DNA of 13,681 bases from Candidatus Auribacterota bacterium (lineage in GTDB: Bacteria; Auribacterota; JAFGBW01), in NCBI GenBank assembly GCA_016932965.1, contig JAFGBW010000102.1, positions 1-13,681 on the forward strand, written 5' to 3'. The notes under the pieces are model-generated. The model was given only the letters and a program-made list of their open reading frames with translations. It was not told where the DNA came from and ran no database searches. Both the position numbers and the translations under genes were made by a program. The stretch's first letter is position 1. Every line of letters begins with the position of its first letter. Positions 7,286 through 13,681 of this stretch are shown here, piece by piece.

Positions 7286-10278
7286 ATAAAATCAAACTGT
7301 ATTTTAGAATTTACTGGCAGACCATCCTTTTGCTTACCTTTGGCGCCTTTCTGATTTTTACCTTCCTATACATTTTGGCAGTAGGGATCCAGGCATTCAG
7401 GGACACGGAATCTTTCTACAGAAAAATGACTCTTTCGGGAATGGGGTTTCAGCTGTGCATCGCTCTTTTTAATGCCATTGTTTTTTCACTTATTTCATCG
7501 GGTTTTCATTACTGGCTTTATATGGGGGGAGGGCTTTCCAAACTGGGACGAAAAAAAGTTAAACCGGAAAAAGTCAACGTCAAATGGGCAGACATCATCG
7601 GTATGGATTCTGTAAAAAAAGACGTTTTCGAAGTCATCCGGTTGATCAGGGACAGAACAGCAGTCCAGAAGGCCGGCGGCAGGATCATCAAAGGGGTCTT
7701 GATGATGGGCCCTCCTGGAGTAGGAAAAACATACCTTGCCAAGGCCATTGCCACGGAAACAGGGCTACCCTTTTTATCCGCTGTAGGCAGTGAATTTGTC
7801 GGAATTTTTGTAGGAATGGGTGCTGCCAGGATGAAAAGTCTCTTTCAAGAAGCGCGTTCCATGGCTGAATTGCATGGCGGATGTATTTTATTCATAGATG
7901 AGATTGATGTCATTGCACAGCCAAGAAGGACCGATATGGGTTTTAGCGGACAGCATGATCATAACGCCACCGTGAATCAGCTGTTGACTGAAATGGACGG
8001 ACTGGTGCAAAAACAGGACAATATCGTCATTTTAGCTGCGACAAATTTCCATGAATCCGAATTGGACCCGGCTCTGATGCGGGCAGGAAGATTCGACCGT
8101 AAAATCCATATTGCTTTACCCGGCATGAAGGAAAGAAAAGACCTCTTAAAATATTATTTAGGTAAAATACAATATAACCAGGAATCGACGGATATCGACA
8201 AACTGGCCAGGCTGCTTGTCGGTAAGAGTCCGGCTGATATTGCCAATCTGGTTCGTGAGGCGTCATTGATTGCCATTCGTAAAAATAAAATGAAACCGGA
8301 TGGAACTGAATTCAACGAGGCTCATGAACGGATTTCTCTCGGCGACAGGCTGGAAATCACCCTTTCCGAAAAAGATAAACAGATATCAGCCTATCATGAG
8401 GCAGGTAAGGCAATCATCACTTATCTCTTGGTGCCGACCCAGGATGTCTTCAAAGCCAGTATCATTCCCAGAAAAGCATCCGGAAAAGGCGTGACCTGGC
8501 TCATGGAAAAAGAAGAACGATTTCTTCTCGATAAGGAGGAACTTCTGGGTTACATCAAGATCAATCTGGCCGGCTTCACCGCTGAAAAAATCCGGTTCGG
8601 AGTCACTTCAACGGCAGTGGAAAGCGACCTGAAAAATGTCAATGAACTGAGCGATCTCATGGTCCTGTATCTTGGCATGGGAACTTCTGGCGTCCTGGGG
8701 ATTTCCCCGCAAGGTCAGGCTTCAGAAAAAGATAAAGAAGTTTTGATCAGCAGATGTCTCGAGGAAGTGAATGAAATCTTAAGAAAAGAAAGACCGCTTC
8801 TGGATGAAATGGCAGAATCACTTCTCACACACTCAGAACTGGACTATGATTCCATGGAGTTTTTGTTTAAGAAACACGGTAAAACACGGCTGACCTATAC
8901 TGTAAAAACAGGGCAAAGGGACAAAAAAGAAGGGATGATCGGCTGGGACCAGATCATCGGCATGGAAGAGACGAAAGAAGAAGCGAAAGAAGTGGTTCAG
9001 TTAATGCGGGACCGAGTGATCTTAAAAAAGTCCGGCGGAAATTTTATCAAGGGTCTTCTGTTATTCGGTCCGCCAGGATGCGGAAAAACCTATCTTGCGT
9101 CCGCCATTGCCAATGAAGCGGGTGTGCCTCTCATCAGCCGTTCCGGTTCGGAATTTGTCGAAATGTTTGTTGGAGTCGGTGCAAGCAGAATCAGGAATTT
9201 GTTCCAGGAGGCGAGAGAAAAGGCCCTGTCAGAAAACGGCTGTATTATTTTCATAGATGAAATAGACGCTGTCGCTGCCAAACGCTCGGAAGATTTGGGG
9301 TTCGGCGGGACTTCTGAACGCAATTCCACCGTCAATCAACTGCTGGTGGAAATGGACGGGATAAAAGAAAAAAGCAATGAATACAATATCATCGTGATCG
9401 GCGCTACCAACATGGACGAACAATTTTTGGATCCTGCTTTACTACGGCCGGGAAGGTTTGACAGAAAAATATACGTCGATCTTCCCACATGGGAAGACAG
9501 AAAAAAACTCTTTGCTTTTTACTTAAAAGGACATCCCTGCAACACCCAGGAGGTTGACCCCGAAAAATTTGCCGGTATCACAGCCGGGTGGTCCCCGGCA
9601 GAAATATCCAACCTCATCCGGGAGGCTTCTCTCCTGGCTGCCAGGAAGAAAAAAGAACAGTTCGGCATTGTAGAAATTGAGGAGGCCCGCGAGCGATTTG
9701 AACTGGGCCTAAAAAGAAAAATTCAGGTCAGCGATGATGAAAAAAGAGCCACAGCTATACATGAAACCGGACACTGCATGGCCACGTATTTTTTCGAGCC
9801 GAACAATCCTCCCTTTAAGCTTTCCATTGTACCGCGCAGAAAAACTCTGGGGGTTTCCTGGGAGAGCCGTAAAGGGGATCAAACCGGCGGGGATAGAAAT
9901 GAACTCTTAGCCAGCATTAAAGTCTCACTGGCAGGCTATGCCGCTGAAAAATTAAAATGTAAGGCTACCAGTGCCGGCGTGGACAGCGATTTTTCTAACG
10001 CCATCAACCTCGCGAACAACATGGTCTGGAGGTGGGGAATGGGAAAAAGCGGACAAATCGGGAATTTCCATTCTCTGATGAAAAATAATCCTCATCTGAT
10101 TTCCGATGAAACCAAACAGAAGCTCGACAGGGAAACACAGGACATCCTGCAGGAATGCCTGAAGGATGTGGAAGACATGCTCAAGCGTGAATCCGTGCTC
10201 ATGGACCGTCTGGTGGAGGAACTGCTTAAAAAAGAAGAGCTCAATTACCGCGAACTCGAACAGATATTCAAACAGTGA
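7282..10278 (+). CDS. Tandem FtsH-like protein: two AAA+/M41 metalloprotease modules on one chain, the first with a degenerate zinc site
   Basis: This is a 998-residue membrane-anchored protein. Two helices (about 12-37 and 56-80) flank a loop of under 20 residues. Module 1 has Walker A GPPGVGKT (143-150), pore-loop FVG (176-178), Walker B CILFIDEID (201-209), and SRH with arginine fingers R270/R273. Its peptidase motif is HEAGK (372-376) and the third ligand position is D449. After a short linker, module 2 repeats everything with an offset of about 453-455 residues: GPPGCGKT (596-603), FVG (629-631), CIIFIDEID (654-662), R725/R728, intact HETGH (827-831) and D903. Ordinary FtsH is a single module of about 610-650 residues and forms hexamers, so a tandem chain could form a trimer of pairs. 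Module 2 is predicted to be an active ATP-dependent zinc protease and module 1 an ATPase with a dead protease. GGGGA lies 4 nt before the ATG, which overlaps the upstream stop codon. Confidence 0.93.
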   Translation: MNKIKLYFRIYWQTILLLTFGAFLIFTFLYILAVGIQAFRDTESFYRKMTLSGMGFQLCIALFNAIVFSLISSGFHYWLYMGGGLSKLGRKKVKPEKVNVKWADIIGMDSVKKDVFEVIRLIRDRTAVQKAGGRIIKGVLMMGPPGVGKTYLAKAIATETGLPFLSAVGSEFVGIFVGMGAARMKSLFQEARSMAELHGGCILFIDEIDVIAQPRRTDMGFSGQHDHNATVNQLLTEMDGLVQKQDNIVILAATNFHESELDPALMRAGRFDRKIHIALPGMKERKDLLKYYLGKIQYNQESTDIDKLARLLVGKSPADIANLVREASLIAIRKNKMKPDGTEFNEAHERISLGDRLEITLSEKDKQISAYHEAGKAIITYLLVPTQDVFKASIIPRKASGKGVTWLMEKEERFLLDKEELLGYIKINLAGFTAEKIRFGVTSTAVESDLKNVNELSDLMVLYLGMGTSGVLGISPQGQASEKDKEVLISRCLEEVNEILRKERPLLDEMAESLLTHSELDYDSMEFLFKKHGKTRLTYTVKTGQRDKKEGMIGWDQIIGMEETKEEAKEVVQLMRDRVILKKSGGNFIKGLLLFGPPGCGKTYLASAIANEAGVPLISRSGSEFVEMFVGVGASRIRNLFQEAREKALSENGCIIFIDEIDAVAAKRSEDLGFGGTSERNSTVNQLLVEMDGIKEKSNEYNIIVIGATNMDEQFLDPALLRPGRFDRKIYVDLPTWEDRKKLFAFYLKGHPCNTQEVDPEKFAGITAGWSPAEISNLIREASLLAARKKKEQFGIVEIEEARERFELGLKRKIQVSDDEKRATAIHETGHCMATYFFEPNNPPFKLSIVPRRKTLGVSWESRKGDQTGGDRNELLASIKVSLAGYAAEKLKCKATSAGVDSDFSNAINLANNMVWRWGMGKSGQIGNFHSLMKNNPHLISDETKQKLDRETQDILQECLKDVEDMLKRESVLMDRLVEELLKKEELNYRELEQIFKQ

Positions 10279-10296
10279 TCCTCACATATGCAATCA

Positions 10297-12357
10297 TCAT
10301 AGCAGATTGTATTCTCTGATTTTTGCCTTTAATGTGTTCCTGTTTATCCCCAGTATGGAAGCAGTCCTGGATTTATTGTAATTCGTCTGGACCAATAATT
10401 TTTCGATAAGGATTTTCTCAATCCTGCCTATGACACCCGAATAGATATCCGAGTGACTGTATCGTTTACTTTCAATGGAAATCCACTTTTCAATATCGAA
10501 TTTCTCATGATCATGTCCGGTTTCATGATGCAGCATCTGGTCAGGCAGCACAGACTTGTCAATCACATCTTTTCTGCTTAAAACAACACCCTTTTCGATG
10601 ATATTCTCAAGTTCCCTGATATTCCCAGGCCAGTTGTAATTCAACAAAATATTTTTGATTTTAGGATCAAGCCCGGTCACATTCTTGTGATAAAGTGCGT
10701 TGTATTTCTTAATGAAATAATCCACTAAAAGCATGATATCATCTTTTCTTTCTCTTAACGGCGGCAATCTCAGGGTGATGACATTCAGTCTGAAAAATAA
10801 ATCGCTCCTGAATTTATTTTCATGCACCATTTTTTCAAGATTTTTATTCGTGGCTGTAATGATTCTTATGTCTATTTTAACCGTTTCATCAGACCCTAAC
10901 GGTTCTATCTCCTTTTCTTGTATGGCTCGAAGAATCTTTGCCTGCAAATGAACAGGCATATCGCCTATTTCATCAAGGAAAAGGGTCCCGCCGCTTGCGA
11001 GCTCGAACTTGCCGGTCCTGTTTGAAACGGCGCTGGTAAAGGCCCCTTTTTTATATCCAAATAATTCGGATTCCAGAAGATTTTCCGGTATAGCCGCGCA
11101 ATTCAAGCTGACAAACCTCTTGTCCCTTCTGTCGCTTAAAAAATGCAACACCTTTGCAATAAGCTCCTTACCTGTTCCTGTCTCTCCAGTTATTAAAACA
11201 GATGCGGGCGTATTCGCTATGGTTTTTACCTGTTCAATGACCTTCCTCAAATTCTCGTTTCTTCCAATGATGTTTCTGAAACTATACCCGGTTTTCAGCT
11301 CCTCACGGAGTTCAAGATTTTCTGTTATCAGACGCCGGGTTTCCTCTTCCTGTAACTGATGATTTCTGACCCTGTAGGATATCATGGATGTGAGTAACGT
11401 CATGGTTTTTGTCACGTCTTCAAAATACCTGTCACTCTCGAATCTCGATTCGATGGCCAGGACTCCGATCACATCATGATCAATTTTTATAGGCGAGGCG
11501 ATGAATGAAACACGTCCTAATCCGGCTCTTTTCAATTTCATCTTGTTCAGAAATCTCGGTTCTTTGGAAACATCCCTGATGGAAGTGGTTTTGCCGCTCT
11601 CAACAGTTCCTCCTATGATCCCTTCTCCGATTTTATAGATGCCCTTTTTCATTGCCTCATCACTTATCCGGTATCCGCAGTTGATGTTGAGGGAACCCGG
11701 ATCATCCTTGTCAAATAAGACGAGCATACCTCTGATGATGAGCATCTTATTTTTCAGGACTTCCATGATCTGATTGAAGACGGAGTTGAGATCATTTTCC
11801 TTTTCCAGGATATCGAACGCGGATATCAAAACATCCTGTGTATTCACTTTGGACTCCAAACTTTCCTGGGTCTTCTCTCTCAATATGATTTGGGCTGATA
11901 ATTCAGCAACCATGGTCAGAAGTTCAAGATGGTCTTCTGAAAAAGCGTTCACCATGGAACTGTCGACGCTGATGACTCCAATCAGCATGGCATCTGTTTT
12001 TATGGGCACGGCTAGTTCAGACATCAGATCTTTTCTGATGCTCACATAACGGGGTTCTTTTCTTATATCATTCAACAGTTTGGGGATACCGGTTTTAGCC
12101 ACCCATCCCGTCACTCCTTCGCCGATTTTAAGTTTGGTAGTGTCCGCAACGTTAGGACGGATTCCCTTGTAGGCTAAAATATCCAGCACGGCCTTTTCGT
12201 GGTCGATGAGCATGACCGTACCGGTTGTGGCATTGGTGAGACCGATGCAGCGCTCAAGGATGATTTCCAACAGTTCCCTGGTCGTATGGGCTTTGTTCAT
12301 CTCCACGGCGATATAATGAACCAATTTCAGATTATTTATTTTTTTCTGTATATCCAT
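10297..12357 (-). CDS. Sigma-54-dependent transcriptional activator, GAF-GAF-AAA+-Fis (FhlA-like architecture)
   Basis: This enhancer-binding protein has 686 residues and remodels sigma-54 RNA polymerase. Two GAF domains occupy about 10-160 and 175-330 and should sense a small ligand. A short coiled linker follows (about 335-357), then the AAA+ domain with Walker A GETGTGKE (391-398), the sigma-54 contact loop GAFTSA (438-443, usually GAFTGA), Walker B TLFLDEIGDM (458-467), and RLPPLRERKDD (530-540). The C-terminal Fis-type helix-turn-helix is at about 643-684. No receiver domain is seen, so control is by ligand rather than phosphorylation. The ATG at 12357 is chosen because AAGGA lies exactly 6 nt upstream; a TTG at 12387 and ATG at 12363 are in frame but worse placed. 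It ends 18 bp from the tandem FtsH stop (convergent) and is divergent from glnN, the likeliest target. Confidence 0.95.
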   Translation of the reverse strand: MDIQKKINNLKLVHYIAVEMNKAHTTRELLEIILERCIGLTNATTGTVMLIDHEKAVLDILAYKGIRPNVADTTKLKIGEGVTGWVAKTGIPKLLNDIRKEPRYVSIRKDLMSELAVPIKTDAMLIGVISVDSSMVNAFSEDHLELLTMVAELSAQIILREKTQESLESKVNTQDVLISAFDILEKENDLNSVFNQIMEVLKNKMLIIRGMLVLFDKDDPGSLNINCGYRISDEAMKKGIYKIGEGIIGGTVESGKTTSIRDVSKEPRFLNKMKLKRAGLGRVSFIASPIKIDHDVIGVLAIESRFESDRYFEDVTKTMTLLTSMISYRVRNHQLQEEETRRLITENLELREELKTGYSFRNIIGRNENLRKVIEQVKTIANTPASVLITGETGTGKELIAKVLHFLSDRRDKRFVSLNCAAIPENLLESELFGYKKGAFTSAVSNRTGKFELASGGTLFLDEIGDMPVHLQAKILRAIQEKEIEPLGSDETVKIDIRIITATNKNLEKMVHENKFRSDLFFRLNVITLRLPPLRERKDDIMLLVDYFIKKYNALYHKNVTGLDPKIKNILLNYNWPGNIRELENIIEKGVVLSRKDVIDKSVLPDQMLHHETGHDHEKFDIEKWISIESKRYSHSDIYSGVIGRIEKILIEKLLVQTNYNKSRTASILGINRNTLKAKIREYNLL

Positions 12358-12363
12358 GAACAT

Positions 12364-12368
12364 TCCTT
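12364..12368 (-). promoter_or_regulatory. Shine-Dalgarno deciding the start of the sigma-54 activator
   Basis: On the minus strand AAGGA is followed by 6 nt and then the ATG at 12357. It overlaps the alternative ATG at 12363, which would leave no spacing, so the 12357 start is preferred. Confidence 0.65.
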
Positions 12369-12445
12369 CAAATCCATTCAGTCGCAATCGTATCCATAAA
12401 AGGAATATGTCCTATTTATCGCAAATGATCCATATTCAAAATGAT

Positions 12446-12462
12446 TGATTATATATTAATCA
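12446..12462. promoter_or_regulatory. Palindrome TGATTA-N5-TAATCA, candidate activator/operator site
   Basis: This is a perfect 6-bp inverted repeat with a 5-bp AT spacer. It is centred about 200 bp upstream of the -24 element of the glnN sigma-54 promoter, a usual distance for an enhancer site of a sigma-54 activator. A minus-strand TATAAT (12448-12453) lies inside it and could be the -10 of the activator gene, which would make the site suitable for autoregulation. Protein binding is inferred. Confidence 0.4.
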
Positions 12463-12651
12463 TTCCTGGTTAAAAAATAATCAATATTTTCATTACAGAA
12501 TAACATTTTCTTTTCAAAATGAAATGCACTTCTCAATGATCTTATAAAGCATAAAATTAATTTTGCATCCTCTAAATCCTTATAACTTCAAAGACCTTTC
12601 ATGATATACCATTTTGATAGGATGACCTGATTCATTCCGTCATGCTTCATC

Positions 12652-12668
12652 AGGCACGGTTATTGCTT
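12652..12668 (+). promoter_or_regulatory. Sigma-54 (-24/-12) promoter of glnN
   Basis: AGGCACGGTTATTGCTT matches the sigma-54 consensus TGGCACG-N4-TTGCW at every fixed position except the first T. The invariant GG (12653-12654) and GC (12665-12666) are separated by exactly 10 bp, as required. Transcription would start about 12 nt after the GC, near 12678, giving a leader of roughly 78 nt to the glnN start. A sigma-54 activator is encoded divergently next door. Confidence 0.8.
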
Positions 12669-12756
12669 AATCGTCTCAAAAATAGAATCCATTTCCCGAC
12701 TAGGGAGAATGGTTGTCTATTCATAAAAAAACAACTCTCAATAAGGGTGCATGAAC

Positions 12757-13681
12757 ATGAAAAAAGAAAAGAATCCGGCTAAAATTTTCGGGATGAATGT
12801 ATTCAATGATAAAGTGATGAAGGAACTTCTGCCCAAGACAACATACAAGGAATTCAAAAAAACCATTGTGGAAGGCCGATCGCTTTCATTAGAAGTGGCC
12901 AATGTGATTGCCAATGCCATGAAAGATTGGGCTATCAATAAAGGAGCAACCCATTACACTCACTGGTTTCAGCCTTTAACTGGATCAACAGCAGAGAAAC
13001 ATGATTCTTTCATCTCCCCGATGGAAGATGGAAGCGTTACCCTCGAATTTTCCGGAAAACAACTGATCAAAGGGGAACCGGATGCCTCTTCATTTCCTTC
13101 CGGTGGCTTACGCGCCACTTTTGAAGCTAGAGGATATACGGCATGGGACCCTACCTCTCCTGCTTTTCTAAAAGAAAATGCAGAAGGAGACGTGACCCTT
13201 TGTATTCCAACCGCCTTTTATTCCTATACAGGTGTGGCTCTTGATAAAAAAATCCCCGTACTGAGATCCATGGATGCTGTTTCAAAACAAGCCTTGAGGA
13301 TTCTAAGGGCTTTTGGAAACACAACAGCAAAAAAAGTCGTATCCACTCTGGGTCCTGAACAGGAATATTTCTTAATCGACAAAAATTTATATCTTAAAAG
13401 GCTTGATTTAATGCTTTGCGGCAGAACCTTATACGGTGCCCCATCTCCCAAAGGCCAGGAACTGGAAGACCAGTATTTCGGATCCATAAAAGACAGGATT
13501 TCTGCATTCATGACAGATTTGGATATGGAACTCTGGAAAATGAGCATCACTTCCAAAACCCGACACAATGAGGTGGCCCCTGCCCAGTATGAAATGGCTC
13601 CTGTATTTGAAAGTCTCAATATTGCAGTGGATCATAATCAACTAGCAATGGAAACCATGCAAAAGGTGGCACTGCGTCACG
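12757..13681 (+). CDS. glnN: Glutamine synthetase type III, GlnN (partial, C-terminus off the right edge)
   Basis: The first 308 residues of a GSIII are present; the family is usually about 700-730 residues long and dodecameric. The enzyme makes glutamine from glutamate, ammonia and ATP in the cytoplasm. Diagnostic blocks are [17 protein letters not shown] (11-27), [21 protein letters not shown] (65-85), [20 protein letters not shown] (98-117), [17 protein letters not shown] (121-137), the metal-ligand motif [10 protein letters not shown] (199-208) and [14 protein letters not shown] (269-282). The frame stays open to the window edge. Two in-frame ATGs lie 6 nt apart (12751 and 12757). AAGGG at 12743-12747 is 3 nt from the first and 9 nt from the second, which is therefore preferred. 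A sigma-54 promoter about 90 bp upstream suggests control by nitrogen or by the neighbouring GAF-type activator. Confidence 0.95.
   Translation, partial: MKKEKNPAKIFGMNVFNDKVMKELLPKTTYKEFKKTIVEGRSLSLEVANVIANAMKDWAINKGATHYTHWFQPLTGSTAEKHDSFISPMEDGSVTLEFSGKQLIKGEPDASSFPSGGLRATFEARGYTAWDPTSPAFLKENAEGDVTLCIPTAFYSYTGVALDKKIPVLRSMDAVSKQALRILRAFGNTTAKKVVSTLGPEQEYFLIDKNLYLKRLDLMLCGRTLYGAPSPKGQELEDQYFGSIKDRISAFMTDLDMELWKMSITSKTRHNEVAPAQYEMAPVFESLNIAVDHNQLAMETMQKVALRH

Larger units (their letters stand above)
12358..12756. other. Divergent regulatory spacer between the sigma-54 activator and glnN
   Basis: About 400 bp, strongly AT-rich in 12420-12600, with no convincing reading frame. It holds a perfect inverted repeat at 12446-12462, a second short inverted repeat (CATTTT-N6-AAAATG, 12504-12521), a sigma-54 promoter at 12652-12668 and a predicted glnN leader of about 75-80 nt. 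No RNA gene is recognised. Confidence 0.65.

Noticed and set aside
10279-10296. Terminator between the tandem FtsH gene and the sigma-54 activator
   Set aside because: The 18-bp gap between the convergent stops has no stem-loop; any termination must occur inside the genes or be Rho-dependent.
12678-12750. Riboswitch or glutamine-type RNA in the glnN leader
   Set aside because: The leader shows only a weak GTTGT/ACAAC pairing and no motif I recognise from known glutamine or ammonium-related RNAs.
12738-12938. Minus-strand open frame over the start of glnN
   Set aside because: It is antisense to strongly conserved GSIII sequence and has no support of its own; the same holds for the minus-strand frames at 13224-13641.

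Overview
The window looks like chromosomal DNA from a Gram-negative, probably anaerobic bacterium, most plausibly a member of the Desulfobacterota (inference). The hints are a carboxynorspermidine-synthase-type dehydrogenase, a type III glutamine synthetase next to a sigma-54 activator, a TMTC-like membrane/TPR protein, and an intergenic repeat of the 'CCACAAAG..CACGAAGA' kind that I associate with such genomes. No tRNA, rRNA, CRISPR array, insertion sequence or phage gene is visible.

Layout. (1) 1-410, minus: the N-terminal part of a saccharopine-dehydrogenase-family enzyme of polyamine synthesis. (2) 411-678: a divergent spacer holding degenerate repeat units. (3) 679-2622, plus: dxs, the first enzyme of the MEP isoprenoid pathway. 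Its 3' end overlaps tail-to-tail by 63 bp with (4) 2560-3807, minus: a concentrative nucleoside transporter whose nucleobase-recognition motif is altered. (5) 3961-5748, plus: a polytopic membrane protein with C-terminal TPRs, resembling TMTC-type glycosyltransferases. (6) 5874-10278, plus: a compact three-gene unit made of a macro-domain ADP-ribose hydrolase, an unrecognised single-span membrane protein, and a 998-residue protein made of two complete FtsH-like AAA+/M41 modules in tandem. Both internal junctions are 4-nt ATGA overlaps. (7) 10297-12357, minus: a GAF-GAF-AAA+-Fis sigma-54 activator. (8) 12358-12756: a regulatory spacer with a palindrome and a near-consensus sigma-54 promoter. 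(9) 12757 to the right edge, plus: type III glutamine synthetase (glnN), cut by the window.

The most unusual item is the tandem FtsH. Module 1 keeps all the ATPase motifs but its zinc motif reads HEAGK instead of HEXGH. Module 2 has an intact HETGH. The protein therefore appears to carry one protease-dead and one protease-competent FtsH unit on a single chain, and it has almost no periplasmic domain of its own. The translationally coupled upstream protein has a single membrane span and a large soluble domain, so it may supply that part. The macro-domain enzyme at the head of the unit hints at a link to ADP-ribose chemistry (inference only).

The second coherent theme is nitrogen. The sigma-54 activator and glnN are divergent, and a -24/-12 promoter lies about 90 bp before glnN, so local activation of glutamine synthesis is a reasonable hypothesis.
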